From Verpa conica (lineage: Eukaryota > Ascomycota > Pezizomycetes > Pezizales > Morchellaceae): DNA of 64,000 nucleotides. Below the pieces are notes generated by a model. The model was given only the letters and a program-made list of their open reading frames with translations, ran no database searches and was not told the DNA's origin. Location of the stretch: contig JAUFSD010000024.1 in NCBI GenBank assembly GCA_033030425.1, positions 310,001 through 374,000 on the forward strand. The letters are read 5' to 3'. Of this stretch, positions 1 through 11,650 are shown piece by piece; within the stretch, counting starts at the first letter, position 1, and each line of letters begins with the position of its first letter. The position numbers were made by a program, and so were the translations under genes.

Positions 1-2
1 CG

Positions 3-683
3 CACCTCCCGAGGCTGATTGGGTTCGTATTGCGTGCAGATTTGAAACAATTACGTGAACAAGCCATTTCTGCTGGCGTCCGCTTCGGTACACATAAACT
101 CACGTTTGACGAGGCTGATGGGATAATTGCCCTTGCTACTCTTGATGATGATGAACCCCTCCCCCCTCAACCGGAACCGGTCAGGACGCCTGCATCAAAG
201 AGTAGTCGTCGGAGATCATCAATCCTCTCACCTGACGATGATGTTTTTGGTGGCAATCATTTACCGTCTACACCGCATTCGCAGCATCTAAGACGATCCT
301 TCGGACACAGCCCTACACCCTCTAATATATCACCTCTCTCAAGGAAGACTATTGACAAGAACGATCCTGTTGAGGTTGCAAAGGGAATCATGGAGCGGAT
401 GCAGCACCAGCACCAAAGGGGGCATCACGTTAGGGGACAGAGCGACGACACTATCGTGACTGGAAAGACAAAGAAGGTTCAATTCGACACTGATATGCTG
501 AGGGAACTCGTCAAACACGTCGGCAAGCTCAAAAGGACACTACAAGGGATTGTTGACGACGCGAGGGATCTGGTGGAGAGTCCGTTGGATATGCATGGTG
601 GAGACGATGGATATGAATGCAGAGGTAGTTTTGAAGGATTTGAGGAAGGATGGGATTTCAGGGCAGTTGTTGGAGTGGTTTGA
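3..683 (+). CDS. C-terminal part of an unrecognised protein (5' end outside window)
   Basis: The reading frame is open from the first bases of the window to the TGA at 681-683, so this is the 3' end of a gene that begins upstream. The TTG at position 30 is only an internal codon. About 226 residues are visible. They comprise an N-terminal stretch that looks alpha-helical (LRADLKQLREQAISAG), a low-complexity Ser/Pro/Arg-rich middle that looks disordered and phosphorylatable, and a C-terminal heptad-like helix (LRELVKHVGKLKRTLQGIV) before an acidic, Gly-rich end. I do not recognise the family. The mix of disorder and short coiled coil would suit a cytoskeletal or scaffold protein, but that is a guess. 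The coding-like composition stops sharply at the T-rich sequence after the stop codon. Confidence 0.6.
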   Translation, partial: HLPRLIGFVLRADLKQLREQAISAGVRFGTHKLTFDEADGIIALATLDDDEPLPPQPEPVRTPASKSSRRRSSILSPDDDVFGGNHLPSTPHSQHLRRSFGHSPTPSNISPLSRKTIDKNDPVEVAKGIMERMQHQHQRGHHVRGQSDDTIVTGKTKKVQFDTDMLRELVKHVGKLKRTLQGIVDDARDLVESPLDMHGGDDGYECRGSFEGFEEGWDFRAVVGVV

Positions 684-3649
684 AAGGGAAAGGGGAAATT
701 TGAGCGGATTAGTTTTTTTTTTTTTTTTTGGTCAGCATCAGCGTTTGGTATTTTTTTTCAGCATTGTGAATTGGGGGGAAAAGTTTGGGTTTTCCAGGGA
801 TTTCGTATTCTGTTCCTTTTTTTTTTTTCTCTCTCCTGAGCTTTTGAACGAGCTTCTATCTTGTCTCTCTGGGTGTTTGTTGCTCTGGTTCTCTCTACCC
901 TCTATTACCGTCATCGACTTCGATTGTCTTTTATGAACATACACATCCCAACACCCCTTACATACACATCACCACCACTTACATACACCCCTCCCCCCCC
1001 GTTTACTCGTTCTATACATATATATCTTTTGATTACAAGGCGGTTTGGATTCCTTTTTTTTTTTTAGCAAGCCTAGTTGGAAAGGGAGAAGAAAAATGGG
1101 GGCTATGGCGAGTCTGGAGGCTTAGTTTTGGGCTGTTATTTTTTTTCGGTTTCCTTGAGGGTTTATTTTTTTTCTTGGAAATGGGGAGTTTTTTTTCTAG
1201 TATTATTCTCGCGTTTTTTTTTTTTTAAACTTTAGTTTGGTAGTAGTTTGGTAGGTCTTGAATACGTTTCATGATCTGGGAATTAACTGGGAGGGGGTTG
1301 AGGTTGAGTGTTTTTTGAGAGAGGCTTCTTTTTTATTATTTATTACTCTTCTTGTATATTTTATACCCAGGCATAACTTTATTCTCCCCGTTTCTTCATT
1401 GATTTGAGGGGGGAAGAAAAGGGTCTTTCTGTTTTTTTTTTATGGAAAAAGAAATTAAGTTTGCAAATATGCGAGCTTGAATATTGGTTTTTTCCCCTCC
1501 CCTCCAATCCCCTCCACTCCTATCCCCTCACTTCACCTCTCTCCCTCTTTCACGACTCACTGTGAGAAGATTAGTACTGTATCTTCTCTCAGTTTATCAT
1601 GATCACGATGATGGAATTTTCCTTTCTCATGATTGTCATTTTCCCCTTCACCTCGATCACCTCTTCTCCACGTTAACCTTTCTCAACTAGGGTTTTTTTT
1701 AGTAACGATTTTTTTTTTACTATTACATCTTTTTATCCTATACTGTCTTTTACGATTACATTTTTCGTTTGGCGCGGGGCGTGTGGTGCGCGATGGGTCG
1801 TAGATATGTGTATTTATTTTTTTCTTTTCTCCTTCTCTCCTTCTCTTCCTCTTTTTTTCTTCTCTCTCTCTTTCAGCAGACGAGTAATGAAACTGGGAAA
1901 CGATGGGTATTTGAAGACAGGCGGCGGTTGCGGGAGGGTAAGGGTAAAAAAATAAAAATAAAGCAAGGCAATGTAAGGCAAGGGAGGGTAGGGATGCGTG
2001 TGTGTGTGGGGAACAAGAGAACAAGGTAAAGGGAGGGAAGGGAGGGAGAAGGAGAAGGAGGAAAGGAAAGGAAAGGAAAGGAAAGCAGCTAGTTGGGTGG
2101 TAAATTTTTTTTTTTTTTTTTTTTTTTTTTTCCCTAATTTTTTATTTATTTATTTACGTACGATACCATACTAAGTATGAATGTAACGAACGAAGAAATT
2201 GTTTTATTTTATTTTAATTTTTTCCTCTGTGCCCCCTCTCAATGTACCCACTCTCCCACCCCCTCGCACCCCCCCCGGCCGTGTGGGTTTGTGAATTTAA
2301 GTTAATTCCAACCGTAAATAAATAAATAAATAAACCAAGAATCTAGAACATGTCTATTCCACCTTCGGGAAATGAAGGATAATCGATTTTTTTAATAACC
2401 TTCGATCTCTATTTCTTCCGGGCTGAGAGAGAGAGAGAGAGGGAACGAGGCTGAGATTAGATAGATGTAGATGTAGAGGTAGGTAAATAGGTATTGGTGG
2501 ATACCTAACTACTTGTAGAAAGAAAGTGTGATTTTAAATTTTTTTTTTTTTTTACCGAACAATCAACCGATGTGTGACAAGAGACAGCCGCTTCCCTTCA
2601 GCTGAGTGAACCCGGTTACGGTTACAACTAACATGAACCCTCTGTTTGTTTGTTGTGGACTTGAATGCTACTCTACTCAAAACGACGGGCCGTCAATTTA
2701 CCCGCTGATGGCGTGACACCAGGATCGGGGGAAGCGAGATTTGTTGCTAGCGTTGTTTCGGGGATCGGGGGAGAGGCTTTTCAGCTGGATTGCGTAGAGG
2801 TAGGGCTGGATGGGGGTTCCGGGTGTGGGGTCATGGTGGGTCACTCGGTGGGATAAGTAACCATTGGGCGGGTGGATTGCTGTGTTGGCTCGATCTTAAT
2901 GCGGGCAGAAAGAGGGTAGCTGTGGGGTATTAGGAAGAGTAGTCTCTATTGTTGTTTGTTTATTGAAACATTTCGTTTGTTTACTTTACAAGGCAGGGTT
3001 CTTGGTTGGGTGGTCAAGTCATGGGTTATCACTATCGTGTCTCTATCGTGGGGTTTGTGTGGATGTGATCTTATCATTACTAGATTAGTTGCTGGAAGTG
3101 GTTAGCTATTTGTTTTCGTGGAATGTTTCATTGACCGCGTATGTTTATCTGGTCTTAGTTACTATATATAGAAAGCAGATAAACATCAAACTTCAGACGA
3201 ACACGACGCGATACCGCCTGGATCATTGACGCGCGACTAACAATGGCTTTGATAAGTTTTCATATAGGGTAGCCTCAACAAGGGCTCCTATTATTTTTAC
3301 CCCAAACCCTCCATCTTTATACATGAGTCTCGATATCAGTTGAGAGTATTTAAGAAATACCTAAGCATCATAAAAAATGAAATAAGGGCATAGCCCGAAA
3401 TATAAGAGTATTTTCGTAATCCCATATACACAAACCTAATAATTCCGCCTCGTATCCCCATAAAGATATCCAAAAATCAACATCAACATAGGAACAAATA
3501 AGTACCCTCACACTCGTACGTCTAGTAATTCCCGATTCCCGATGTTTTTGTACGTGCATAAGTAGCAGAGCCCTGCCGCTATCGCCAAAATTTCCTTTAA
3601 AAGATATTTTGGCGTTTCTCTCACTTTTTCACATTATGGTCAGCAACTT
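684..3649. other. Non-coding, homopolymer-rich intergenic region
   Basis: No convincing gene is seen. The stretch holds many T runs (for example 711-730, and 27 T at 2105-2131), A/G-rich blocks near 2030-2090, a GA repeat near 2425-2441 and a TAAA repeat near 2318-2335. Short open frames here are low-complexity. The first few hundred bases are probably the 3' UTR of the upstream gene. Much of the rest resembles the pyrimidine-rich leaders common in filamentous fungi, so a promoter or 5' leader of an unseen gene cannot be excluded. Confidence 0.5.
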
Positions 3650-3664
3650 TATCACATTATAGGT
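3650..3664. repeat. Target-site duplication, left copy
   Basis: The 14-15 bp sequence TATCACATTATAGG(T) here is repeated exactly at 4175-4189. The two copies bracket the LINE fragment. The terminal T is ambiguous because it merges with the poly(T) tract. Confidence 0.85.
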
Positions 3665-4174
3665 TTTTTTTTTTTTTTTTTCTCATTAATTACATGAACC
3701 TTTCGGTTAAGGTAATCCTCCACTTCCGCCTAAAGCCTATCCTCAAACTAACTACGCAGCTAAGCAACTATTACACTATCCCTTACTCTAAATCTCCTCG
3801 TCCCCATTCCTGCCAATTTACCCTTTCTTCCTCACTCATTCCTCCCTTATTAACAAATTCTTGATACAATTTAATACCCCACTCAACTCCCTCCTGACTA
3901 TACAACATGCTCTCCATTGTTTCAATGCCTTTCCCTCTCGCCTCTTCCCTGCTTTCTACATTCAACCTGCACTTTTCCATCACATGTCTAACACTTTGCT
4001 CGCCTTCCCCACACTGACATTCCCCGCTCTCCCTTTTCCCTATTCTTTTCAAATATCCTCTTAACGCAATGTGCCCCGTTCTTAGCCGACTAAGTATTAC
4101 CTTCTCATACCTCAAAGAGGGTTGGTATCTTACTTCGTGCCTTGATACTGGGGTTGCCAAATACTTGCTCCCTC
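3664..4174 (-). mobile_element. 5'-truncated non-LTR (LINE) retrotransposon, about 0.5 kb
   Basis: This insertion has all the marks of target-primed reverse transcription. A run of 18 T at 3664-3681 is the poly(A) tail on the minus strand. The insert is bounded by a perfect 14-15 bp direct duplication (3650-3664 and 4175-4189), and only the 3' end of the element is present. The retained coding part (3783-4160) is the C-terminal tail of a LINE polyprotein. Short 5'-truncated copies are typical dead-on-arrival LINE insertions. The right duplication ends 12 bp before the stop codon of the neighbouring NLR gene, so the element landed immediately downstream of that coding region. The fairly intact frame and perfect duplication suggest a recent insertion. 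Confidence 0.85.
3783..4160 (-). pseudogene. LINE ORF2 C-terminal fragment (post-RT zinc-knuckle region)
   Basis: About 125 codons remain open. The segment LSRLRTGHIALRGYLKRIGK followed by CQCGEGEQSVRHVMEKC, a C-x-C-x8-H-x3-C type cluster, matches the conserved tail found after the reverse transcriptase and RNase H domains of fungal LINE elements of the Tad/I type (established family knowledge). There is no polymerase domain because the element is truncated at 4174. The first ATG at 4160 is incidental; the frame would have continued upstream in a full element. It is not expected to make a functional product. Confidence 0.75.
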
Positions 4175-4189
4175 TATCACATTATAGGT
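4175..4189. repeat. Target-site duplication, right copy
   Basis: This is the exact copy of the 14-15 bp sequence at 3650-3664. It marks the 5'-truncated end of the LINE insertion. Confidence 0.85.
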
Positions 4190-4200
4190 ATATTTCAGGA

Positions 4201-7200
4201 TTAAAAAATACTGACTAGTTCTACTCCAAACCTAATCTGGATTATACTTGGTTTGACCGGGACATCCTCGAGAACGTAAATGCCTTGGTAACTCTGGTTC
4301 CCATTCTCAAGGAGTAACTGAATTGTACTATATTGGTTCTGGAGGGGGACCCACTGGTGCTTATCTTGGAGTGCAAGATCTAGTGGGGTCTGCCCATTGA
4401 TATCTAAAACCAACGGATTTGCTCCATTCTTAATCAATATGGAGACAGCACCACTGTTCCATGCGGAAGCAGCTACATGAAGTGCTGTTTTTCCATCGGT
4501 ACCTTTGACCGAATGATCTGCACCTTTCTCCAACAGAACCTTGAGAAGCTCCAGCCCAGGGTGGTTATCGCGAGCCCCGAGAAAACCAGATACCGCATGG
4601 TGTAGTGCTGTCCATCCGTTTTTGTCTCGAGTAGATATACCAACCCCATTATCCAGTAGTAGTTGGATCAGGGGCTTATACTCCGCACGTATTAGTTCCT
4701 CCCGTGAGGATAACTTGTAGTGTATCGTTAATAGGTGTAAGAGGTTTCTCCCATTATAGTCAACGAATAAGAAATCGGCACCGTTTTCTAATAACAGTCT
4801 AATCATCTCAATATCTTCCTTAAAAGTAGCTATGTGCAATGGAGTTCGCCCGTGCTTGTCTATGCTAGAGAGGTCAGGGGATTTATGGAGTAATAAAAGA
4901 GCCACAGAACGATGGCCCCCAAAAATGGAGAGGTGTAGTGGTGTTGATCCAGTATTGTCTGGGGCCGAGATATCCATTCCCTTTTTAAGAAGGAATTTAA
5001 CAACGCTACAATGGCCTTTAGAAGCAGATAGATGAAGGGCGTTTCGTCCATTGTTTGCTAGGACAAAAGGGTTAGCACCATTCTCGATTAACAGCCGGAC
5101 AGCCATTTTTGATCCTTTTTGGGCTGAATAATGTAGCGCTGTCATTCCCATTTGGTCCTGCTTCGAGATATCCAGCCGCTTTAGGTTGAACCCTTCCCCA
5201 AGTAGAAGTTGAATAATATCGTTATGACCTCTAGAGGCCGCCCTGTGCAGTGCAGTCTGTCCCATACTATCTTCAAGGAAAATTTTAGCACCGCCATGAG
5301 GAGTAGCTTGGTTACAGCCCCATGGCCTTCACACGTTGAGAGGTGTAGTGGTGTCGATCCGGTACCATCGGGAGTGTCAGCGCCCACTGGCATCCCCTTC
5401 TCCAGCAGTGATCGGACAACGCCCTCATGACCTTGAGATGCAGCTCTGTGTAGAGCAGTCTTCCCGTCAATATCGAGAACTAGTGGGTCAGCGCCCTTCT
5501 CGATTAATAGCCGAACAACTTCCTCGGAACCTTTGAAAGCAGAATGATGTAAAGGTGTTAATCGGTTTTGATCTGGAGTCGAGGGTTCTGCTCCTTCCTC
5601 AAGGAGAAGCCTAACTATACAATCGTGTCCGTTAGACGCGGCTAGGTGGAGTGCATTTTGTCCGTTTGTATCCAGGGCCGATATTTTAGCCCCACTCTCA
5701 ATTAACACCCTTGAAACCTGCTCGCACCCCCAACTTGCTGCTTCTAGTAGTGCTGTTCGTCCATTTATATCTCGAGCTGAGAGGTCAACCCTACTATCAA
5801 GTAGGAGCTTCACAACTGGAAGGTATCCTAGGGCACAAGCTGCATGGAACAATGGTTGATTATCTCGATAAACGAAGTAATCAAATTCTCCAAGAGGGCT
5901 TTGGGCGTAAACAGCATCGAAGTACGAGGAAAGGTTTCCTGGGCTTTGTAGAAGTTTTAGGATAGCATTTGTCAACCGACTATCCTCACACTCCTTCAGG
6001 TGTGGTGATAGGTAGCGGGCTACATATCTCAGAAGCGGGTACGATTTAAATCTACCCCACAGCTCACGTTCTTGTCGGAAACGAAGAGTAGGTCGAGTTA
6101 TCCTTTGGTTAAATCTCTGGACTCGTAGGTTGGGCTGAGGCCTTGGATCTCCCGAAGGGGTATCAAAGATATCGAATGAGAGAAATGTAGTGCATGCTAG
6201 TGCCACCGTTATTTGGGCATTTTCGAAGACTATTGAACTCCTGAGTAGATACTCTTGCACAGTATAGTGTGCTAGCCGAATCGTATTGCTCTTCTCGTCG
6301 ATTATTACCAGGCTAGCACACACATCGAGAAGTATCGTTTTATCCGGTACGTCCAACTGGTCTATGTAGTATTGGTTTGGCACTATAGAAACGGCGGCTT
6401 GCAGCTCATCGACTGTAAGTGTGCGCTTGGCTTTAACAAGCCATGAAAGAATTTTAAGTGCTAGATCAGTACGGCGCTTTGTCTGTCCGCGAAGTTTTCC
6501 CATCGCCCTATCATACGTAGGGTCTAGAGGCCTCTCCTCAATAAAAGCACTAGCACTTTGAAGTCTATCAAGCTCCGCCAAGATTTGCCGTATAGTAGTT
6601 TGTTGACATAGGTGCTCTAGATGGAAATGTACGAGTAAGAACCTATAGCCCGTTAGTAGGTAGAGAGAAATTGATAATTGAATGACTTACATTCCCTGCG
6701 CGCAATCAACAAGGCTTGAAACAATCCTGGCTCTAAGATCTCCATCCCCAACAAGGCTCTGGGCTCGCTCGTTCTCATCAATTTTCTGCTGGATATAAAT
6801 CTCTATATCTTCTTTTTTTGCCGAGAGCTCGATCTTCGGCGAGTTGCGGAGAGAGCTCTGAATATCTTCGGGATACTGTCTGCTAGTTAAGAATACGCTG
6901 ATATCATTCTTCCCTAGATCATGGAATAGCGGGAGAAGCTTCCTTCGTTGTTTTTGACTGCATTCATCTAATGCGTCAAATATGAGAAAAACACGGTCAA
7001 ACAGCTTTGAGACCACTAGAAAGGTAGTGTAAAGCTCTCCAAAAGTAGGCCTTCTCCCACGCTCAATATTATCGTATAAGGTTTCGACCTCCGCTGAGGT
7101 GACTTCTACCTGGCCGAATAGCTGTTTAAGGAGACTAGCAAGGATGTGACTCGGCATCTGTCGATCTTGCTCCTTGTAATCAAAGTAAACGTAGGCCACT

Positions 7201-8339
7201 CCATAATTATTTGTGAGCTGCTGCTCAAGGAGGTGATCTATCACGACAGAGCTATTGTAGTTGCCATTTAGTAACCTAAATTATGAAGGGTGAGGAGCAT
7301 GAGGGAAATACCTCAGAAAAGTTTTGCCAGCTCCAGCTATTGGGAGTTTTACCCGTAAGCAGTACTCTTTGGCTTGATCGAAGGGGCCTGGCTTCACATA
7401 CGAATACCATATCCCCACAGTAGCCTGTAATTTAGCTTATCATTCTTGAGCCAGTCGCAGAGGCCCTGTGTTTCTAGAATCCACCCGCCAGTATTTCTCT
7501 GTCGCCTACTGTTGATCTCGAGATGCTTCGTGTCGAAATCGTCTGGATATAACCAGCCAAGGATGCTTCTATGTCTTTCAGCTGAAGAGAGATTTGGTAT
7601 ATTAGCTAGGATTTTTTGTTTGGGTATAAGCTGCATCTTACAGACCTATCTGCACCTGCCTCAAAGGATTCTGAGCTACAGATCTAATGTGGAGGCCCTG
7701 GATATATTCCTCCAATCTCCGGAGAGAAAGGTCTGTGACCTGAGCGTATTCTTTGAGTTCTCTGAGTTCTTTCGCTAAAGCTATCGATTCAGTCTGAAGA
7801 TTTTGAACAATACTATTGGTGTTTTGGACAAATGTTTCGATAGCTCTTGATAGTGTACTTAACCTAATGTTAGCTTTATAATATGAAATGAGAACCGTCT
7901 TTGGGAATTGACTAGCCCACATATTATCTGTAGTCAAGGCTAGGATAAAGAGAATTTTTTGCCTCTGAATCCGCATTATGTGTTTCGATACCTCCTTCTC
8001 TGTTAAAGGCCATTTCAACCTCACCACAAACCGTAGCAGCTCTGGTTTCGGCTCAAGCTTTGACTGGAGCTTTCTCAGCTCCGAAGTACATCCCGATAGC
8101 GGCCCGTCTTGGCTATTTAGTGTCTGTAAGGCTGTAGGCTGGGGGTTCATATCCGTGTTCACATGCTCCTGCAGGAGCATTAGGACTTTCCCGAGGGACT
8201 GGAGCTCCCCTACTAATTCACGTATGTCCTTCGGTGCTGTTTTGACCGCAGCAATATACTCATAGCCCAAGGAAATTAGGCTTCCTGTGAGCTGGACAAG
8301 TGTGATAACACTGGCAGAAACACTCAATGGATCAGCCAT
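4201..8339 (-). CDS. NLR1: STAND NTPase with fungal N-terminal helical domain, NACHT and ankyrin repeats (frameshifted)
   Basis: This is a fungal NLR-type intracellular receptor. NACHT STAND proteins are oligomerising switches in non-self recognition and programmed cell death (family knowledge). Exons read by eye: 8339-7921, 7863-7646, 7581-7402, 7336-7312, 7251-6691 and 6642-4201. Residues 1-about 210 form the N-terminal helical domain, beginning MADPLSVSASVITLVQLTG. The NACHT core includes the P-loop IPGAGKTFL split over a 25-nt exon, Walker B VFLIFDALDEC and sensor SVFLTSR. A winged-helix-like region (LALKILSWLVKAKRTLT) and about a dozen ankyrin repeats follow. The first intron (7864-7920) is 57 nt, in frame and stop-free, so it may be retained. 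The second has a weak GTCTGT donor. One frameshift near 5293-5300 breaks the ankyrin array: the upstream frame stops at 5181 (954 aa), while the downstream frame resumes clean repeats to 4201. Restoring one base gives 1281 codons. It is either a young pseudogene, a C-terminally shortened receptor, or a sequencing error. Confidence 0.85.
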
Positions 8340-8593
8340 TGTAAGAGGTATGAGGATCGGAGAAGGCTAGAAAGGCCCAAAATCTGGTGGAATTTGGCTT
8401 CAGATATATTGACCAGTATGATAGGCACTGCCCAGCCTGTCTGTAGCTGATAGGCGGATAGTCCGGAGTTAGCGGAGGTGATATGTGATAAGAATACATG
8501 TAGGTGGATAGAAAATCTTGTTTCCCCGCCTCAGCCTTGCTCAGCCCGCTAGCGAAGTATAAAGCTTCGGTCTGGTGGTGGTGGTGGTATGTA
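8340..8593 (-). promoter_or_regulatory. Probable NLR1 upstream/promoter region
   Basis: About 250 bp separate the NLR1 start codon from the MITE at 8594-8930. No clear TATA box or binding site is visible. The MITE therefore lies within the probable promoter of NLR1. Confidence 0.35.
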
Positions 8594-8930
8594 TGTTCTG
8601 GCCCGTTGGGGGACGTGCCTATCGGGGGACGTCCCCTCAACGGGAGATCTGGTAGGCGCCCTACCCGTTGGAGGGACCCCCATGGCTATCGGCAAGCTAA
8701 CAAAATATCGCTCAATTAATACACGTACACTCAAAAGAATAAGAATAATAGCTAGAAAATATGAATCTATTTTGAATTATATTTTGGAACTCTTTTAGAT
8801 TTTATACCATGATTTATTTTATTTGTAGGGGGTTGGAGGTTTTGTATGTTGTTGCCCATACAGGAGACGTAGGCTGGCCCATATAGATGACGTCCGCCCG
8901 ATAGGCACCTCCCACCAACTGGCCAGAACA
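8594..8930. mobile_element. MITE copy A (337 bp, TA target duplication)
   Basis: The ends are imperfect inverted repeats of about 45 bp. The left end starts TGTTCTGGCCCGTTGG (8594 on) and continues through a GTGCCTATCGGG block. The reverse complement of the right end starts TGTTCTGGCCAGTTGG (8930 backward) and has the same GTGCCTATCGGG block. Both ends are flanked by TA (8592-8593 and 8931-8932), as in Tc1/mariner-type insertions. The interior is AT-rich and has no transposase frame. A second member with the same TGTTCTGG ends lies at 56424-56850. It is therefore a short non-autonomous DNA element. The superfamily assignment rests only on the TA duplication. Confidence 0.75.
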
Positions 8931-11650
8931 TATACATGATTATAACAGAATGTTCAATACAGCTTGAGCTTCAGAGTGAAGACACTGTTTCTACCCGTAC
9001 TTGTGGTAAAAAACTTTGTCAATTTTCATTGTGTGTGAGTGATGCTCTATAGAAGTATTAAAATGAGTAAAATCCCATGTCAATTAAGCGAAGAGCTATG
9101 CTAATTCGGCTATCACTGCCCTCTTGTAAAATGATCTCGCCCGTGTGGGTGGTACGGGTATATGGATCGTGTTACTAGGGCCGTAATTAATTAATTACCG
9201 GATTGAGTGGACGAACACCCAAAAATTGGTCTCTCCAGTGTACCTATTCACTCACATAATGTTTCAAATAAAACATAGATTTTTGGGAAGAGGTATACTT
9301 GCTTATTTTAGTTCTAGATATATGATTATAACTATAAGAAACTACATTGTTGTGGTGCTAGACTATTATGTTGGGTTGATTGCATCACCAATCTCCACCA
9401 AAAGCCATGATTTAAAGATATCTTTCTGTTTTGAGGACCTTTGCTAGGAGCAATGACTTAATTCTAGTGGATCTAGGAAAATCAAGGGAGGGATTTCAAG
9501 GTGGTGTAAGACTCTTTAAAAGCTTTGGGGGTTATTTAGATTTTATTGCATTCAAAACAATAAACTGAAAAGAGGGCTCTGTTGATGTGTTTTCGCTTGT
9601 GTTCCACAAATTATTGGATCTAATCCGGGTTTTTAGTTATGGCCCTAGTATATAAAGAGAAAAACTACACATTATAACGGTCTTCACCGGCCTTCTACTG
9701 TATCTGGGGATGAGCATGGACCAGCGTTGGCTGCGCCCTGTCACATATCCGTTTTCAACGGGGCGAAAAAGCATTCTGGAATGTACTCTACCTAAGGCAT
9801 CGTTTAAGTCGCGTTTCTTAGAAAGGCAAGAAAGTCTCTGGTAGAACAAGTTTCCCTCTAAGTATTAGAACCAATTGCATAATTATCCAAGCTCTCTTAG
9901 TGGTTTTAACGTAACCCTCCACACAAAAAAGTACGCTATGATCCATCATTTTCTTGCGACTTTCATTGTCATAATGAAGCCTTGTTATCTATATTGTAGT
10001 CGATCTACCGAATAGTAGTGTGCTGAACGATACTATTACTCGGAGGATTCCAGCAATATACTCTAGGTATTTTCTCGAATAGCTAAGCAGTCGTTACTGT
10101 AGATAAGAGGGGTGTAAGTGCCTATAGCATAGACAAACAGCTCACAAAACGCTTACCCTGGTACAGCCTTCGAGAATCTTGGTTGGTGGGTGGGTCTCCT
10201 ACATAGCCTTTCGGAGTCTAGCCGTAGATATGCATATATCGGACCCCTTCCCGGCCTACTTACGTCGTTCGCCTTGGACTCCGCTAACTTTCTTGTCACA
10301 TAGCCACAAAAGGCATTGATATTGCTCTACCAATGGGGAGAAATCGGTGGTGACGCCGTTAGAAACCAAGATATAATAGCTAGTCAGAAGCTTCCGTAGA
10401 ACAGTGGTAAAACACGGCTTGTAGCGGAAAAGTCTGGATATTGAAAATTTCGAGTATAAGCACAAGCGATAAGATACTACGTTAATATGTGTGCATTTGA
10501 GGTTACAGTTGTGCACATGTAGCGTCATTTTTCATTTGAAACTTGTTTCACGTACCACCACATGGATATTCCGTAATCATGTGGGGTATGTGGGTTTGGT
10601 GGGGCTAAGGGTACAGCATATGGTAAAAAAGATCGAGAAACCAGGGTCTGATAAGAAAGTCTTGTGGCCAATCCTACTACTAGAGCCTAAATCTCGTGTC
10701 TTACGTTTCTCGGTCTTTTTTGCCGTACACTGCACATACACGACATGCTAAGAAGGATTGTAAATCTTTTTAAAAAAACAGCAACTAATCCTCGGACCTA
10801 TCTATCCTCGGAATAGAGGCCCGCGCGACCAATTATTACTACATTAGGTGTTAAATAAATTAGTAAAATCCAAGACTAGGGGCCAGTGCTAGGGTCACAT
10901 ATCATGACTTCAAAAATTCTTAAGCTAATAAACCGTTGATATTGTTCCTAGTTCCGCTTATATCAGCACTAGGTAAACCAGTACCAGACTTGGTATCAGG
11001 GTTAGGTTTATTAGTCCTATTTGAGAGCTTGGTATAGATTCCCAGAACCATACAAATAATAGCGAGCTATGTCACCACTACATGTAGCTACTTTAGTATC
11101 CTTCAACTCACTATATTAGTAATTTTTTAACTATTGAGTTTACTACCCGCTGGGGGGGGGGGGTAAGTTTATGCTCACTACAGATACATAGTGTCTTATA
11201 TTCTGCTGGCTAGTTTGTAGAGTGCATAGTGACACTTTATATCGTGAGGACCTCTATATTCTAGGTACCATAGTTCTCCAAATTGTATATTTTCTTGGGA
11301 GTAGTAAGGAATACCTGCATGTATACTTATATATATACACAACGTTGGGATATGGTAAACCCACCTCCAAAGTTCATGCAGGCCGGCTATCGAATGCCAA
11401 CGATTTTCTAATTGCTGAAATTATATATGATTATCTTTGATAGCTGTAAAATAGGCTCAGGAGCTTAAAACAGTGGTACTGAGTTTTGTAGATAGGGGTC
11501 GCATAATTGGTTATATTTATTCCCCGTTGATTCGTTGACTAGATAGTTACACAAATTCGCTTTACGTGGTTCAGGTATATCAACCACATCAGAGCCTCAG
11601 CCCCGCTCACCACGCATATCCTTTACACGTCTCAACAAAATCGTCACAAC
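8931..11650. other. Intergenic, no gene recognised
   Basis: No supported coding region is seen. Open frames are short and without recognisable motifs. The region contains a 12-G run at 11152-11163 and one copy of the palindrome CTACATGTAG (11078-11087). The last few hundred bases should hold the NLR2 promoter. Decayed transposon sequence is possible but I cannot show it. Confidence 0.5.

Noticed and set aside
550..936. Phe-rich open frames after the first gene
   Set aside because: They read poly(T) runs; no coding signature.
9637..9849. Short minus-strand open frame in the NLR1-NLR2 gap
   Set aside because: 70 codons, no motif, no splice context.
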